A stretch of 64,000 nucleotides of DNA, from NCBI RefSeq assembly GCF_003833015.1, contig NZ_RJLQ01000006.1, forward strand, positions 62,001 through 126,000, written 5' to 3'. Position numbers and translations under genes: made by a program. Position 1 is the first letter of the stretch. Every line of letters begins with the position of its first letter. Shown here one piece after another: positions 1 to 8,884 of this stretch. This DNA is from Clostridium sp. E02 (lineage in GTDB: Bacteria > Bacillota > Clostridia > Lachnospirales > Lachnospiraceae). Below the pieces are notes generated by a model. The model worked only from the letters and a program-made list of their open reading frames with translations, searched no databases and was not told the DNA's origin.

Positions 1-42
1 AAAAGCAAACCGGTTCCACAAATTAGGGAATCCGGTTTGCTT
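1..42 (-). terminator. Intrinsic terminator after the U32 gene
   Basis: Read on the minus strand, a stem built from AAGCAAACCGG with TTCC pairs with GGAA and CCGGTTTGCTT and ends in a short T run. It lies 21 bases beyond the U32 stop codon, so it probably closes the operon. Confidence 0.8.
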
Positions 43-62
43 CCTAGTAAGTCTTTAAAGTC

Positions 63-1292
63 TTACTCCATCTCACTTCTACGGAGAATGTCATATGCTT
101 CCATCTCCACATCTAGGTCGATAAAAAGAATCTGTTTGGAATGCGGTGCGCTTTCCTGCATTTCTCCATCCTCATTATAGATCGCTTTTACAACTGCCTT
201 TAGGTTAAGCCCATTCGGCTTCATGACTTCTATGGTTTCACCAATGGAAAATTTGTTTTTCTGTTGTATTTTAGCAAATCCCCTGGGATCCATGGATTCA
301 ATGGTACCTAAGTAGGTATAGTTTTTAACATAAGTGTTATTATTATAAATCTGTGTCGTTGAATCAGGCTTCCCAAAATAAAAACCTGTCGTAAACTCTC
401 GATATGTGCACTTACCGATTTCTGAACGATACCAGTCTAAATTCTCCTGATATAGTGCCGGATCTTTCTTAAAATCGTCAATTGCTTTGCGATAAGTTCT
501 TGCCACAGTTGCCACATAAAGAGCGGTCTTCATCCGCCCCTCTATCTTAAGACTGTCAATTCCCGCATCCATCAACTCCGGTATATGCTCAATCATGCAT
601 AAATCCTTGGAATTAAAGATATAAGTCCCACGTTCATTTTCATAAACTGGCATATACTCACCTGGACGTGTTTCTTCTACAATGGAATATTTCCAGCGGC
701 AAGGATGAGTACAGGCTCCCTGATTGGCATCTCTGCCCACCATGTAATTACTTAAAAGGCAACGTCCAGAATATGAGATGCACATGGCTCCGTGAATAAA
801 GCTTTCTATGTCCATATCTTCCGGAATCTTCTCTCGGATCTCTTTAATTTCAGCAAGGGACAGCTCTCTGGCTGAAACAACCCGCTTTGCCCCAAGCTGA
901 TGCCAGAATAAATAGGTCCCATAGTTGGTATTATTTGCCTGCGTACTGATATGGATTTCCATCTCTGGCAGAATCCGCTTCGCTATGGCAAACACGCCTG
1001 GATCGGATATAATGATTGCATCGGGTTTTACTTCATTCAGTTCTTTAAAATATAGTTCCACACCAGGAAGATCATCATTATGAGCCAATATATTGGCAGT
1101 GATGTAGACTTTTACTCCATTTTCATGGGCAAATGCAATTCCTTCCTCTATTTCTTCTTTTGTGAAATTCTTCGCCTTTGCACGTAGGCCAAAAGCTTCG
1201 CCTCCGATATAGACCGCATCAGCGCCGTAAATAACTGCGGTTTTTAATACTTCAAGGCTGCCTGCCGGAATCAAAAGTTCAGTCTCTCTCAT
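63..1292 (-). CDS. trhP: Peptidase U32 family protein, TrhP-type tRNA hydroxylation protein
   Basis: A 409-aa cytoplasmic protein with the U32 signature around residues 163-181 (GAMCISYSGRC) and Cys171, Cys178, Cys194 and Cys198 arranged as a probable iron-sulfur ligand set. Family members of this length (YrrO/YegQ type) take part in prephenate-dependent hydroxylation of wobble uridine 34 in tRNA, not in proteolysis. The neighbour 21 bases upstream is a TrmR-like methyltransferase, which matches the Bacillus subtilis mltG-trmR-trhP order and supports the tRNA role. Only one U32 gene is visible here, whereas B. subtilis has two side by side. Older annotations would call it a collagenase-like protease. 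Confidence 0.85.
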   Translation of the reverse strand: MRETELLIPAGSLEVLKTAVIYGADAVYIGGEAFGLRAKAKNFTKEEIEEGIAFAHENGVKVYITANILAHNDDLPGVELYFKELNEVKPDAIIISDPGVFAIAKRILPEMEIHISTQANNTNYGTYLFWHQLGAKRVVSARELSLAEIKEIREKIPEDMDIESFIHGAMCISYSGRCLLSNYMVGRDANQGACTHPCRWKYSIVEETRPGEYMPVYENERGTYIFNSKDLCMIEHIPELMDAGIDSLKIEGRMKTALYVATVARTYRKAIDDFKKDPALYQENLDWYRSEIGKCTYREFTTGFYFGKPDSTTQIYNNNTYVKNYTYLGTIESMDPRGFAKIQQKNKFSIGETIEVMKPNGLNLKAVVKAIYNEDGEMQESAPHSKQILFIDLDVEMEAYDILRRSEME

Positions 1293-1313
1293 AAAACTCC
1301 TCTCTCGTATGCT

Positions 1314-1955
1314 CTAATTTAAAATACTAACAGTCACCCCATCTCCTATGGGAACGATGGTGGTTGTTAGTTCTTTTCTATGTTTTAGTTCGTGTAAATA
1401 TTCTCGCATTCGTGCATGTATGGTTCGATTTCGACGTTCCACCGCATAGCGAGACTCGACAATATCCCCATCTTGCAGAACATTGTCGGAAATCAGCATT
1501 CCACCTGGTCTTAACAGTTTAATGATTTGTGGCAGCCAGATTAAATACTGACCTTTGGCTGCATCTAAAAAGACAAGATCAAAGGGGCCTTTAAGCCCCT
1601 TTAATATCGCCTCTGCATCTCCCTCATATAAGGTAATACGTTCTGACTCCCCAGCTCTTTCAAAATTTCTTTTCGCCTCAGGAATCCTTTTTTCATATTT
1701 TTCTATGGTTGAGATGTGACAGTCCACCGGCATGATTCCTGCCATCAAAAGCGTAGAGTACCCCACCGCGGTTCCAATCTCGAGTATAGCATGTGGCTGC
1801 ATAGCTGCCGTCATGGTTTGTAAAAAAGCAGCCGTTTCTTCTTTTATAACTGGAACGCCTTCCTTTCTTGCTTTCAAACCAATTTCAGTAAGAAGAGAAC
1901 TACGGTCCGGCTCTAATGATTTTATATAATCTGTGATCCTTTGATTCCCTATCAT
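1314..1955 (-). CDS. trmR: tRNA 5-hydroxyuridine methyltransferase (O-methyltransferase family 3)
   Basis: A 213-aa class I SAM-dependent O-methyltransferase. The SAM-binding motif ILEIGTAVGYSTLL is at residues 57-70 and an acidic DLVFLDAAKGQY segment at about 125-136 provides metal or cofactor contacts typical of the CCoAOMT-like fold. In B. subtilis the orthologue YrrM/TrmR methylates 5-hydroxyuridine at tRNA position 34 to give mo5U. The U32 gene directly downstream would make the substrate nucleoside. Its ATG overlaps the stop of the upstream MltG-like gene by four bases, indicating translational coupling. Assignment to this substrate rests on family plus context. Confidence 0.82.
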   Translation of the reverse strand: MIGNQRITDYIKSLEPDRSSLLTEIGLKARKEGVPVIKEETAAFLQTMTAAMQPHAILEIGTAVGYSTLLMAGIMPVDCHISTIEKYEKRIPEAKRNFERAGESERITLYEGDAEAILKGLKGPFDLVFLDAAKGQYLIWLPQIIKLLRPGGMLISDNVLQDGDIVESRYAVERRNRTIHARMREYLHELKHRKELTTTIVPIGDGVTVSILN

Positions 1956-2347
1956 TTTTCCTCTTCCTTCTCTCCGGTATTCTCGTTCATCATCTGAAGT
2001 ATCTCTCTAGAGGTCATGGAAGTGTTGATGGTATAGGCTCCTGGGTTCACTTTATAATCAAAAAATTTTGCCTGAATGATAAAAGAGTATTCATTGGTAA
2101 TCAGTCCACTGTCTTTTAACTGTCTTGCTACCTGTAAGGCAGAATCATTTTCCTCCACTGCAACCTCTTTATCTGTGCCCGGTTTTTCCGCCACAGAAGA
2201 GGCATAAAATATTTCATGGCCGAACGCATATCCTTTTGTAACTCCCTGGTACAAAAGCAGAACGACCAGTGCAAGTACAATAAGTCTAATGGAAATAGCA
2301 ATGACTGCCCCTGTGATTCGGTTTATCTCTCTCGTTGTCCGGCTCAT
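1952..2347 (-). CDS. Short MltG/YceG-like membrane protein lacking the catalytic domain
   Basis: A 131-aa protein with one N-terminal membrane helix (about residues 12-34) and an extracellular LysM-like YceG segment (about 60-120, ending in a TSREILQMM motif). Full MltG endolytic transglycosylases are roughly 330-380 aa and carry the catalytic glutamate in a C-terminal domain that is absent here. The next gene starts inside its stop codon, so there is no room for a lost C-terminus and no frameshift remnant. It is probably an intact, non-catalytic anchor or partner. Its place before trmR and the U32 gene matches mltG in B. subtilis. Confidence 0.7.
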   Translation of the reverse strand: MSRTTREINRITGAVIAISIRLIVLALVVLLLYQGVTKGYAFGHEIFYASSVAEKPGTDKEVAVEENDSALQVARQLKDSGLITNEYSFIIQAKFFDYKVNPGAYTINTSMTSREILQMMNENTGEKEEEK

Positions 2348-2395
2348 AAATCTTCCATTCCTTTCGCCTTAAAGGTACGGTTATCTTAGTTCTGT

Positions 2396-4063
2396 TTATA
2401 CTTCCATGATAATCGGCAGAATCATCGGATTCCGCTTCATACGTTTCCAAAGGAAATCGCTTAAGCTGTCCCGTACAATGTTTTTGATCTTGCCCCAGTC
2501 ATTGATCTTCCGTTCTAGACAATCCTGTACTGCATCACTTACAATGGCTCTGGCTTCTTCCATTAAATCCTCTGACTCTCTTACATATACAAATCCTCTG
2601 GATACAATATCCGGACCTGCCAAAAGCTGATTGGAGTATTTCTCTAACGTTAAGACAACAACGATAATTCCGTTCTGCGCCAGATTCTGTCTGTCTCGTA
2701 ACACAATGTTACCTACATCTCCGACTCCAAGACCATCTACCAATATTCCACCTGACTGTACATGGTTTACAATTCCCCAGGATTCTTGTCCTAATTCTAC
2801 TACATCTCCAGATGACATGATGATGATATTCTCATTTGAATAACCCATGGCTTTTACCAGGCTCTTCTGTGCCATCAAATGGCGATACTCTCCATGGACT
2901 GGAATCGCATATTTAGGACGAACTAGTGCATACATAAGCTTGATCTCTTCCTGACAAGCATGACCGGATACATGGGTATCCTCGCAGATTACCTCGGCCC
3001 CTTTCATAGAAAGTTCATTGATTACCTTGGAAACTGCTTTTTCATTCCCTGGAATCGGACTGGAGCTTAATATTACTACATCATTCGGTTTGATGGATAC
3101 TTTTTTATGGGTACTTCCAGCCATACGGGAAAGAGCTGCCATAGATTCTCCCTGACTTCCTGTGGTAATAAGTACGGTTTGTTCATCGGGATAATTTTTC
3201 AGCTGGTCAATATCGATTAAAGTTCCCTCGGGAATACTGATATACCCCAGTTCACTGGCCGTACCGATTACATTGACCATGCTTCGTCCTTCTACTACTA
3301 CTTTTCTACCATACTTAGAAGCAGAATTAATGACCTGCTGCACCCGGTCTACATTGGATGCAAACGTAGCAACAAAAATTCGATTATTTTTATGATCTGC
3401 AAAAATATTATCAAAGGTCTTTCCTACGGTTTTCTCTGACGGAGTAAATCCCGGTCTAATGGCATTGGTGCTATCACACAGAAGTGCCAGCACACCTTTT
3501 TTCCCTAATTCAGCAAAGCGCTCCAAATCCGCAGGCTCTCCAAAAACTGGCGTATAGTCAATTTTAAAATCTCCTGTGTGAAGAATCACACCGGCAGGGG
3601 AGAAGATCGCAAGTGCAGACGCATCTGCAATGCTGTGGTTTGTCTTTATAAATTCAATCCGAAAACATCCTAAATTAATGGATTGGCCGTGACGGATCAC
3701 TTTTCGTTTGGTATTCTTTAACAGATTATGCTCTTTTAATTTGTTATCAATTAGTCCTATGGTAAGTTTCGTTCCATATACAGGCACGTTGATTTCTTTT
3801 AAGATATAAGGAAGAGCACCAATATGATCCTCATGGCCATGCGTAATGACAAATCCTTTTACCTTACTTATATTTTGTTTCAAATAGGAAACATCTGGTA
3901 TTACCAGATCAATTCCAAGCATATCATCGGTAGGGAATGCCAGTCCGCAGTCCACCACAATGATGCTGTCCTCATATTCAATGGCAGTGATATTCATACC
4001 AATCTGCTCCATTCCTCCTAAAGGAATGATCTTTACTTTTGCGTTAATGTCTTGTTTCTTCAA
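2396..4063 (-). CDS. rnj: Ribonuclease J
   Basis: A metallo-beta-lactamase/beta-CASP RNase with endo- and 5'-3' exonuclease activity in RNA maturation and decay. The zinc motif HGHEDH is at residues 75-80, followed by beta-CASP and C-terminal domains (HGEYRH is visible). I chose the TTG at 4063-4061: a GGAGGT lies six bases before it, it overlaps the fur stop as TTGA, and the product is 555 aa, the usual RNase J length. A longer frame reaches 4129 but would run deep into fur and add an atypical basic leader. The gene is coupled to the upstream Fur-family gene. Confidence 0.93.
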   Translation of the reverse strand: MKKQDINAKVKIIPLGGMEQIGMNITAIEYEDSIIVVDCGLAFPTDDMLGIDLVIPDVSYLKQNISKVKGFVITHGHEDHIGALPYILKEINVPVYGTKLTIGLIDNKLKEHNLLKNTKRKVIRHGQSINLGCFRIEFIKTNHSIADASALAIFSPAGVILHTGDFKIDYTPVFGEPADLERFAELGKKGVLALLCDSTNAIRPGFTPSEKTVGKTFDNIFADHKNNRIFVATFASNVDRVQQVINSASKYGRKVVVEGRSMVNVIGTASELGYISIPEGTLIDIDQLKNYPDEQTVLITTGSQGESMAALSRMAGSTHKKVSIKPNDVVILSSSPIPGNEKAVSKVINELSMKGAEVICEDTHVSGHACQEEIKLMYALVRPKYAIPVHGEYRHLMAQKSLVKAMGYSNENIIIMSSGDVVELGQESWGIVNHVQSGGILVDGLGVGDVGNIVLRDRQNLAQNGIIVVVLTLEKYSNQLLAGPDIVSRGFVYVRESEDLMEEARAIVSDAVQDCLERKINDWGKIKNIVRDSLSDFLWKRMKRNPMILPIIMEV

Positions 4064-4545
4064 TCTTTTACCTCCATTTTGTCGTTTCCGTCCTGTCCTC
4101 TTTTCGTTGCTTCCCTGCATTCCCTGCAATACCCGTAGAGCTTTACTTCATGATCGGTTACAATAAATCCTTCCCGGTCATAAAGCGCCTGCTCTAGTGT
4201 ATCCAAAAGATCCCCTCGAAAGGAGTATACTTTCCCGCATCGGCTGCATATCGCGTGGTGGTGATGGTGTCCAGACTCACGTGTTAAGCCCCCTAGTTCA
4301 TAGCGAGCAAATCCATCATTAAAGCGAACTTTATCAATCACTGATAAATCCACCAGTACCTGCACTGTTCTATATATCGTGGCAAGCCCGATCTCCGGAC
4401 ACTCCTGCTTAGCCAGATCATAAAGTTCTTCTGCCGTCAGATGTTCTCCGGGGTGCTTTGCCATGAGATTCAAGATAAGCATACGCTGGTTGGTCACCTT
4501 GAGTCCTTTCGTTCGAAGTATATGTTTAAATTTTTCCTGTTCCAT
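4060..4545 (-). CDS. Fur/PerR/Zur family metalloregulator
   Basis: A 161-aa DNA-binding repressor. The winged helix spans residues 1-80, with recognition segment LATIYRTVQVL at 54-64. A run of five histidines (93-97) is followed by the structural zinc pairs Cys100/Cys103 and Cys140/Cys143. Sequence alone does not separate Fur, PerR and Zur; this position between RuvX/DUF1292 and RNase J is common in Clostridia. It overlaps the RNase J start by four bases. The first ATG is used. Confidence 0.88.
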   Translation of the reverse strand: MEQEKFKHILRTKGLKVTNQRMLILNLMAKHPGEHLTAEELYDLAKQECPEIGLATIYRTVQVLVDLSVIDKVRFNDGFARYELGGLTRESGHHHHHAICSRCGKVYSFRGDLLDTLEQALYDREGFIVTDHEVKLYGYCRECREATKRGQDGNDKMEVKD

Positions 4546-4569
4546 AAACAGTCCCTCAAATCATCTCCA

Positions 4570-4851
4570 TCATTTCTCGATATCCACGTCCGCTCCGTCA
4601 AGCAGTTCGGAAAATATTTTATATAAATAATCTATCTCGTTATCATCTTCTACGAACTCATACAAAGCTTCTTCTTCACTTTGCGATGATAAATCCTTTA
4701 AGATGTAACATTCACCTTCTTGCTCTTCTTCTGCTGAATCTGTTACCAGCAGATAACTCCTATTATTTATTCTGGTCTCTTCCAGAACATAAAAATCCAG
4801 ATTTTCACCTGAATCAGTTGTCAGTGTAATGATTTTTTCCTGATTCATCAT
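4570..4851 (-). CDS. DUF1292 family protein (YrzB-like)
   Basis: A 93-aa very acidic cytoplasmic protein (runs such as EEEQEGE) of the DUF1292 family, whose function is unknown. It is typically found with IreB and RuvX, as here. The start ATG has AGGAGA five to ten bases upstream and overlaps the end of the RuvX gene by 38 bases, so the two are probably co-translated. Confidence 0.8.
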   Translation of the reverse strand: MMNQEKIITLTTDSGENLDFYVLEETRINNRSYLLVTDSAEEEQEGECYILKDLSSQSEEEALYEFVEDDNEIDYLYKIFSELLDGADVDIEK

Positions 4852-5281
4852 TCTTATCTCCTATCATCAAACGGTCCAAATATCCCTGAAGGATAAGCCC
4901 TGCTGCTACTTTATCAATAACCGCTTTCCGATTTTCTCGTCTTACACCGCTCTCCTTTAAAATTCTTTCAGAGGCAGCAGTCGTCAGTCTCTCATCCCAA
5001 AGTATTACCGAAAGACCGGTACGTCGAATGAGCATATCTTTAAACAGTAACGTTTTTTGTGCACGGTCACCCTCTGTATTATTCATATTCTTAGGATAAC
5101 CCAAAACAATCGTTTCAATCTCATATTCACGGATCAATTCTTCAATCCGAGCACATGTTTTTCTCAATTTATTTTCTTCTTCTCTCGTAATTGTCTCCAC
5201 ACCCTGAGCCGTTATACCCAGTAAGTCAGAAACTGCTACGCCTACCGTTTTTGAACCGTAATCAAGTCCCATGATTCTCAT
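4814..5281 (-). CDS. ruvX: Holliday junction resolvase-like RuvX/YqgF
   Basis: An RNase H-fold protein with the N-terminal catalytic motif [16 protein letters not shown] and a second acidic segment LWDERLTT. The family (YqgF) acts in 16S rRNA 5'-end processing in several bacteria and was first proposed as a junction resolvase. I start it at the ATG at 5281 because GGAGAA lies seven bases upstream, giving 155 aa. An extended frame to 5380 has no ribosome-binding site. The gene lies between ireB and DUF1292. Confidence 0.85.
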   Translation of the reverse strand: MRIMGLDYGSKTVGVAVSDLLGITAQGVETITREEENKLRKTCARIEELIREYEIETIVLGYPKNMNNTEGDRAQKTLLFKDMLIRRTGLSVILWDERLTTAASERILKESGVRRENRKAVIDKVAAGLILQGYLDRLMIGDKNDESGKNHYTDN

Positions 5282-5558
5282 ATTCTTATTCTCCATGTTA
5301 AAATTATGCAACAAAACAAAGCTGGTCCACAGCCAACTCAAGTAAGAGTCCATTTGTGCTTTTTGTGATGGGACTAACATATAAAAAGATAAAAATTAAC
5401 TGCCAGACTCCGTCTTCTCCACTTCATCTGACAGCTGTGCTTCTTATACAGGAATCCCTTGTAAACTACTGGTACATCACGTTTCCCTCTTGTCCATAAT
5501 TATTTGTCACTGTGCCTGGGAAACAATACAATGAGCACCTGTTTTATAACGATTTATC
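5282..5558. other. Intergenic region between ireB and ruvX
   Basis: This 277-base gap holds no supported gene. I saw no clear terminator; a weak internal promoter for ruvX is possible but no good -35/-10 pair stood out. Confidence 0.4.
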
Positions 5559-5831
5559 TTATTCCATAAACTTAGTGCCAATATATACGCGCATAAGTTC
5601 TTCCAAAATCTCGTCCCGCTCTACTTTCATAATAAGACTTCTGGCATTCTTATGACTGGTAATGTAGGTAGGGTCCCCTGACATGATATAGCCTACGATC
5701 TGGTTAATCGGATTATATCCCTTTTCTGTTAGGGCAATATAAACCTGTTCCAGTACCTGGCTTACGTTTAACTTATTTTCCTGCACTGCTTTGAAAAATT
5801 GTGTGTTATGAATATCACCCATGTTTCTCAC
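5559..5831 (-). CDS. ireB: IreB family regulatory phosphoprotein (DUF965)
   Basis: A 90-aa protein matching the highly conserved UPF0297/DUF965 family (segments [20 protein letters not shown] and [15 protein letters not shown]). In Enterococcus faecalis IreB is the phosphorylated target of the Ser/Thr kinase IreK and affects cephalosporin resistance. The GTG at 5831 starts this frame; an ATG three codons in (5822) is equally possible given AAAGGAC upstream. It heads the ireB-ruvX-DUF1292-fur-rnj run with 277 bases before ruvX. Confidence 0.88.
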   Translation of the reverse strand: MRNMGDIHNTQFFKAVQENKLNVSQVLEQVYIALTEKGYNPINQIVGYIMSGDPTYITSHKNARSLIMKVERDEILEELMRVYIGTKFME

Positions 5832-5852
5832 GTCCTTTTACTGTTCTACTAT

Positions 5853-5881
5853 ATTCTAAACCATAATTGCAGTTTCGGCAA
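5853..5881 (-). promoter_or_regulatory. Sigma-A-type promoter for ireB
   Basis: On the minus strand TTGCCG (5881-5876) and TAGAAT (5858-5853) are separated by 17 bases, 22 bases before the ireB GTG. The match is moderate. Confidence 0.55.
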
Positions 5882-5898
5882 GATAAAAATTAATTTTG

Positions 5899-7221
5899 TC
5901 ACGAATGATGCAAAAATAAGATCTGATCATCCAGCATTTTGGTTAGCTTTCCTGTTATAATGGTCCCCTTTAACTCTTTCTCAAACGGAACCACTGCTTT
6001 TACATATTCTCTGGTATAACCAATCATATAACGAATCCCGTCTCGCTCATACTCTTCTTCCATTAAAACCTCAGCCTCACTGCCAATCAGTGACTTCCGG
6101 TATTCAAAAGACATCTTCTCCTCTAGCAATAAAAGATCACTGCTCCGTTTTGTTTTCACGGTCTCTTTAATCTGATCTGGCATCTGAGATGCTTTGGTTC
6201 CATTTCTTTTGGAATATTTAAATACGTGCATCTCATAAAAATGGATCTTTTTTAAGTATTCCCTGGTAACTGCAAACTCTTCTTCTGTTTCTCCCGGAAA
6301 TCCTACAATCACATCTGTAGTAATTGCTGGATTTGGAAACGTATTTCTTAAAATCTCACAGCCTTTTAAATACTCATCAACCGTATACCGACGATTCATC
6401 CGTTTTAAAGTGGTATCGCACCCACTCTGCAAAGACAGGTGAAAATGAGGACATATTTTTTCCAAACCTGACAGTGTTTTTGCAAACGTTTCTGTCACAA
6501 TTCGTGGTTCCAAAGAACCTAGACGGATCCGTTTTATCCCGGATACTTCATGTACTTTTAATATCAAGCTCAAAAGTCCCACATCTTCGCTGTCTTTAAG
6601 ATCCAATCCGTAAGAACTTAAATGGATTCCAGTCAAGACCACTTCCTGATAACCAAGTTCTGCCAATCGCCTGACTTCTTCTAACACTTCTCTAAGTTTT
6701 CTGCTTCTGACACGCCCTCTTGTATATGGAATGATGCAATAACTGCAAAACTGGTTGCAGCCATCTTGTACTTTGATAAACGCTCTCGCATGGTCTGCGA
6801 TGCGTTCTATGGATAGATTCTCATATTCTCTGGTGGCTCCGATGTCGATGATGGTTTCCTCATATAAATCAGCTTTATCTGATAAAAATTCATCTAGGAT
6901 AGAAACCAGCTCTGTCTTTTTATTATTTCCAATGACAAGATCCACAGCGTCATCTTTTTTTAATTCTTCTCCAGCCGCCTGAACGTAACACCCAACCGCT
7001 ACGACAACGGCATCTGGATTCATTTTTTTCGCACGATGCAGCATTTGTCTGGATTTGCGGTCCGCAATATTAGTTACAGAACAGGTGTTAATAATATAGA
7101 CATCGGCTCCTTCCGCAAAGGGAACAATTTCATATCCAGCTTTTTCCAGTAACTGCTGCATCGCCTCTGTTTCATATGAATTCACCTTACATCCAAGGTT
7201 ATGCAGGGCTGCCTTTCTCAT
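5899..7221 (-). CDS. mtaB: tRNA threonylcarbamoyladenosine (t6A37) methylthiotransferase MtaB
   Basis: A 440-aa radical-SAM methylthiotransferase converting t6A to ms2t6A at tRNA position 37. The N-terminal UPF0004 domain carries cluster cysteines Cys11, Cys47 and Cys78. The radical-SAM motif CNQFCSYC is at residues 155-162, and a C-terminal TRAM-like domain follows residue 370. The N-terminal LHNLGCKVNSYE identifies MtaB rather than MiaB. In B. subtilis mtaB follows rsmE; here thiI, the desulfurase and the HPr-like gene lie between them. Confidence 0.93.
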   Translation of the reverse strand: MRKAALHNLGCKVNSYETEAMQQLLEKAGYEIVPFAEGADVYIINTCSVTNIADRKSRQMLHRAKKMNPDAVVVAVGCYVQAAGEELKKDDAVDLVIGNNKKTELVSILDEFLSDKADLYEETIIDIGATREYENLSIERIADHARAFIKVQDGCNQFCSYCIIPYTRGRVRSRKLREVLEEVRRLAELGYQEVVLTGIHLSSYGLDLKDSEDVGLLSLILKVHEVSGIKRIRLGSLEPRIVTETFAKTLSGLEKICPHFHLSLQSGCDTTLKRMNRRYTVDEYLKGCEILRNTFPNPAITTDVIVGFPGETEEEFAVTREYLKKIHFYEMHVFKYSKRNGTKASQMPDQIKETVKTKRSSDLLLLEEKMSFEYRKSLIGSEAEVLMEEEYERDGIRYMIGYTREYVKAVVPFEKELKGTIITGKLTKMLDDQILFLHHS

Positions 7222-7280
7222 TTTATTTTCTCCTATCTAAATAATCAGTTTATTTTCAGTATTTTCATGTAAAATTACCA

Positions 7281-7309
7281 TTGACTTTTATACAATTTGT
7301 CAGTAATAT
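7281..7309 (+). promoter_or_regulatory. Sigma-A-type promoter for the HPr-like gene
   Basis: TTGACT (7281-7286), a 17-base spacer and TAATAT (7304-7309) lie 64 bases upstream of the HPr-like start, which has its own AAGGAGG. Confidence 0.75.
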
Positions 7310-7372
7310 TGAAGGGAAAAAGGGGCGTTTACCCTGATTTAATAAAAGAGCTCACGCAAGGAGGTTTTTCAC

Positions 7373-7606
7373 ATGAAAACAGTTCGTATATCTTTAAATT
7401 CTATTGACAAAGTAAAATCTTTTGTAAACGATCTAACAAAATTTGATACTGATTTTGATCTTGTTTCCGGTAGATATGTCATTGATGCTAAGTCCATTAT
7501 GGGTATTTTCAGTCTGGATTTATCCAAACCCATCGATTTAAATATCCATTCCGAAAGCAATGTTGAAGAGATCGTTACCATTCTATCTCCATACATTGTA
7601 GATTAA
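7373..7606 (+). CDS. HPr/Crh-like protein without the catalytic histidine
   Basis: A 77-aa protein with the HPr fold pattern. The regulatory-serine region is present (AKSIMGIFSLDL, Ser41, aligning with HPr Ser46). The active-site loop, where HPr has the phosphorylatable His15 in a GxHARP motif, reads LNSIDKVKS and has no histidine. It therefore cannot be a PTS phosphocarrier and resembles Crh, the catabolite co-regulator of Bacillus. It stands alone with its own promoter and strong terminator, divergent from mtaB. Whether it binds CcpA is unknown. Confidence 0.78.
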   Translation: MKTVRISLNSIDKVKSFVNDLTKFDTDFDLVSGRYVIDAKSIMGIFSLDLSKPIDLNIHSESNVEEIVTILSPYIVD

Positions 7607-7635
7607 TCTAGACCATAATTTTTCAATGTTGAAAA

Positions 7636-7677
7636 TGGGGTCCGGCCTTCTTACAAGAAGCTGGACCCCGTTTTTTT
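7636..7677 (+). terminator. Intrinsic terminator of the HPr-like gene
   Basis: A long GC-rich stem (GGGGTCCGGCCTTCTT against AGAAGCTGGACCCC) with a three-base loop is followed by seven T. It also faces the end of thiI and could stop both transcripts. Confidence 0.88.
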
Positions 7678-8854
7678 AACACCAAACTTTTTCTACCGTA
7701 CTGATGGCAGTTTCCATCAAATCGTCGATCTTTTCCTTTAATTTCTCTTCGGATTTTACAATCATCTTGATGCTTGGTTTTGTTACCGGATGCTTTGCAA
7801 CAAATATCGTGCAGCAGTCTTCAAAGGGAAGTATGGAAGTCTCATACGTTCCAATTTTTTCTGATACCCCAATAATTTCCTGCTTATCAAATCCGATTAC
7901 CGGACGGAAAACAGGCATCTCACAAGAAGCATCTGTTGCCGCAAGTGACTGCATCGTCTGAGAGGCCACTTGTCCAATACTTTCCCCAGTTACCAACGCC
8001 AACGCACCGCTGTCAGCAGATAATCGTTCTGCAATTCGCATCATATACCTTCTCATAATGATGGTAAGTTCCTCATGAGGACATGTTTCATAAATGTATA
8101 ACTGAATGTCTGTAAAATTCACAATATGCAGATGAATGGGACCGGAATATTTAGAAACCAGCTTTGCTAAATCAACGACTTTATCTTTTGCACGTTCGCT
8201 TGTATAAGGCGGTGCATGAAAATAAACAGCGTCAAGATTGACTCCACGTTTGGCTACCATATAACCCGCCACCGGGCTGTCGATGCCACCAGACAAAAGA
8301 AGCATGGCTTTTCCGTTGGTTCCTACTGGCATACCGCCTGGTCCTGGAATAATCTGGGAATATATATTAATCTTATTGCGTACTTCTACATGAAGCATTA
8401 CTTCTGGATGATGAACATCTACCTTGGTATCTTTATACGTGTGTAAAATTATTTCTCCCAAGTCCCGATTGATTTGATCGGAGGTGATAGGATACTGTTT
8501 GTTTCCACGTCTGGTGTTTACCTTAAACGTAAAGTTTTTGTCTTCATACACTTCATCCACATAGGTTATCACTTGTTTTTTTAGATCTTCATATCCCTGA
8601 TCTTCAATCTGTACCATAGGGCAAATGGCTGCGATTCCAAAAATACATTTTAATGCTTTTATTACTTCGTCAAAATCATAATCGGATCCTGCAGTTGCAT
8701 AAATTCTCCCTGATTCTTTGACTACAACAAAATTACCATCCACTCTTTTTAAGGAATGTCTTATCTGTCTCACCAGCGCATCCTCAAAAATATAACGGTT
8801 TTTCCCTTTTACACCAATCTCTGCGTATTTAATTAAAAATGATTTATATTGCAT
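7676..8854 (-). CDS. thiI: tRNA 4-thiouridine sulfurtransferase ThiI
   Basis: A 392-aa enzyme that adenylates and thiolates U8 of tRNA and, in some species, supplies sulfur for thiazole. An N-terminal ferredoxin-like/THUMP region covers residues 1-165, and the PP-loop ATPase motif SGGIDSP is at 188-194. A conserved FEDCC cysteine pair lies near residue 347. There is no C-terminal rhodanese domain, so sulfur must come from a partner; the cysteine desulfurase gene immediately upstream (30 bases) is the obvious donor. Confidence 0.93.
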   Translation of the reverse strand: MQYKSFLIKYAEIGVKGKNRYIFEDALVRQIRHSLKRVDGNFVVVKESGRIYATAGSDYDFDEVIKALKCIFGIAAICPMVQIEDQGYEDLKKQVITYVDEVYEDKNFTFKVNTRRGNKQYPITSDQINRDLGEIILHTYKDTKVDVHHPEVMLHVEVRNKINIYSQIIPGPGGMPVGTNGKAMLLLSGGIDSPVAGYMVAKRGVNLDAVYFHAPPYTSERAKDKVVDLAKLVSKYSGPIHLHIVNFTDIQLYIYETCPHEELTIIMRRYMMRIAERLSADSGALALVTGESIGQVASQTMQSLAATDASCEMPVFRPVIGFDKQEIIGVSEKIGTYETSILPFEDCCTIFVAKHPVTKPSIKMIVKSEEKLKEKIDDLMETAISTVEKVWC

Positions 8855-8884
8855 CTGTTATCCTTTCTATTATAAAGCAGACTA

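Noticed and set aside
1952-2347. mltG pseudogene by frameshift
   Set aside because: No catalytic-domain remnant lies downstream; trmR begins inside its stop codon.
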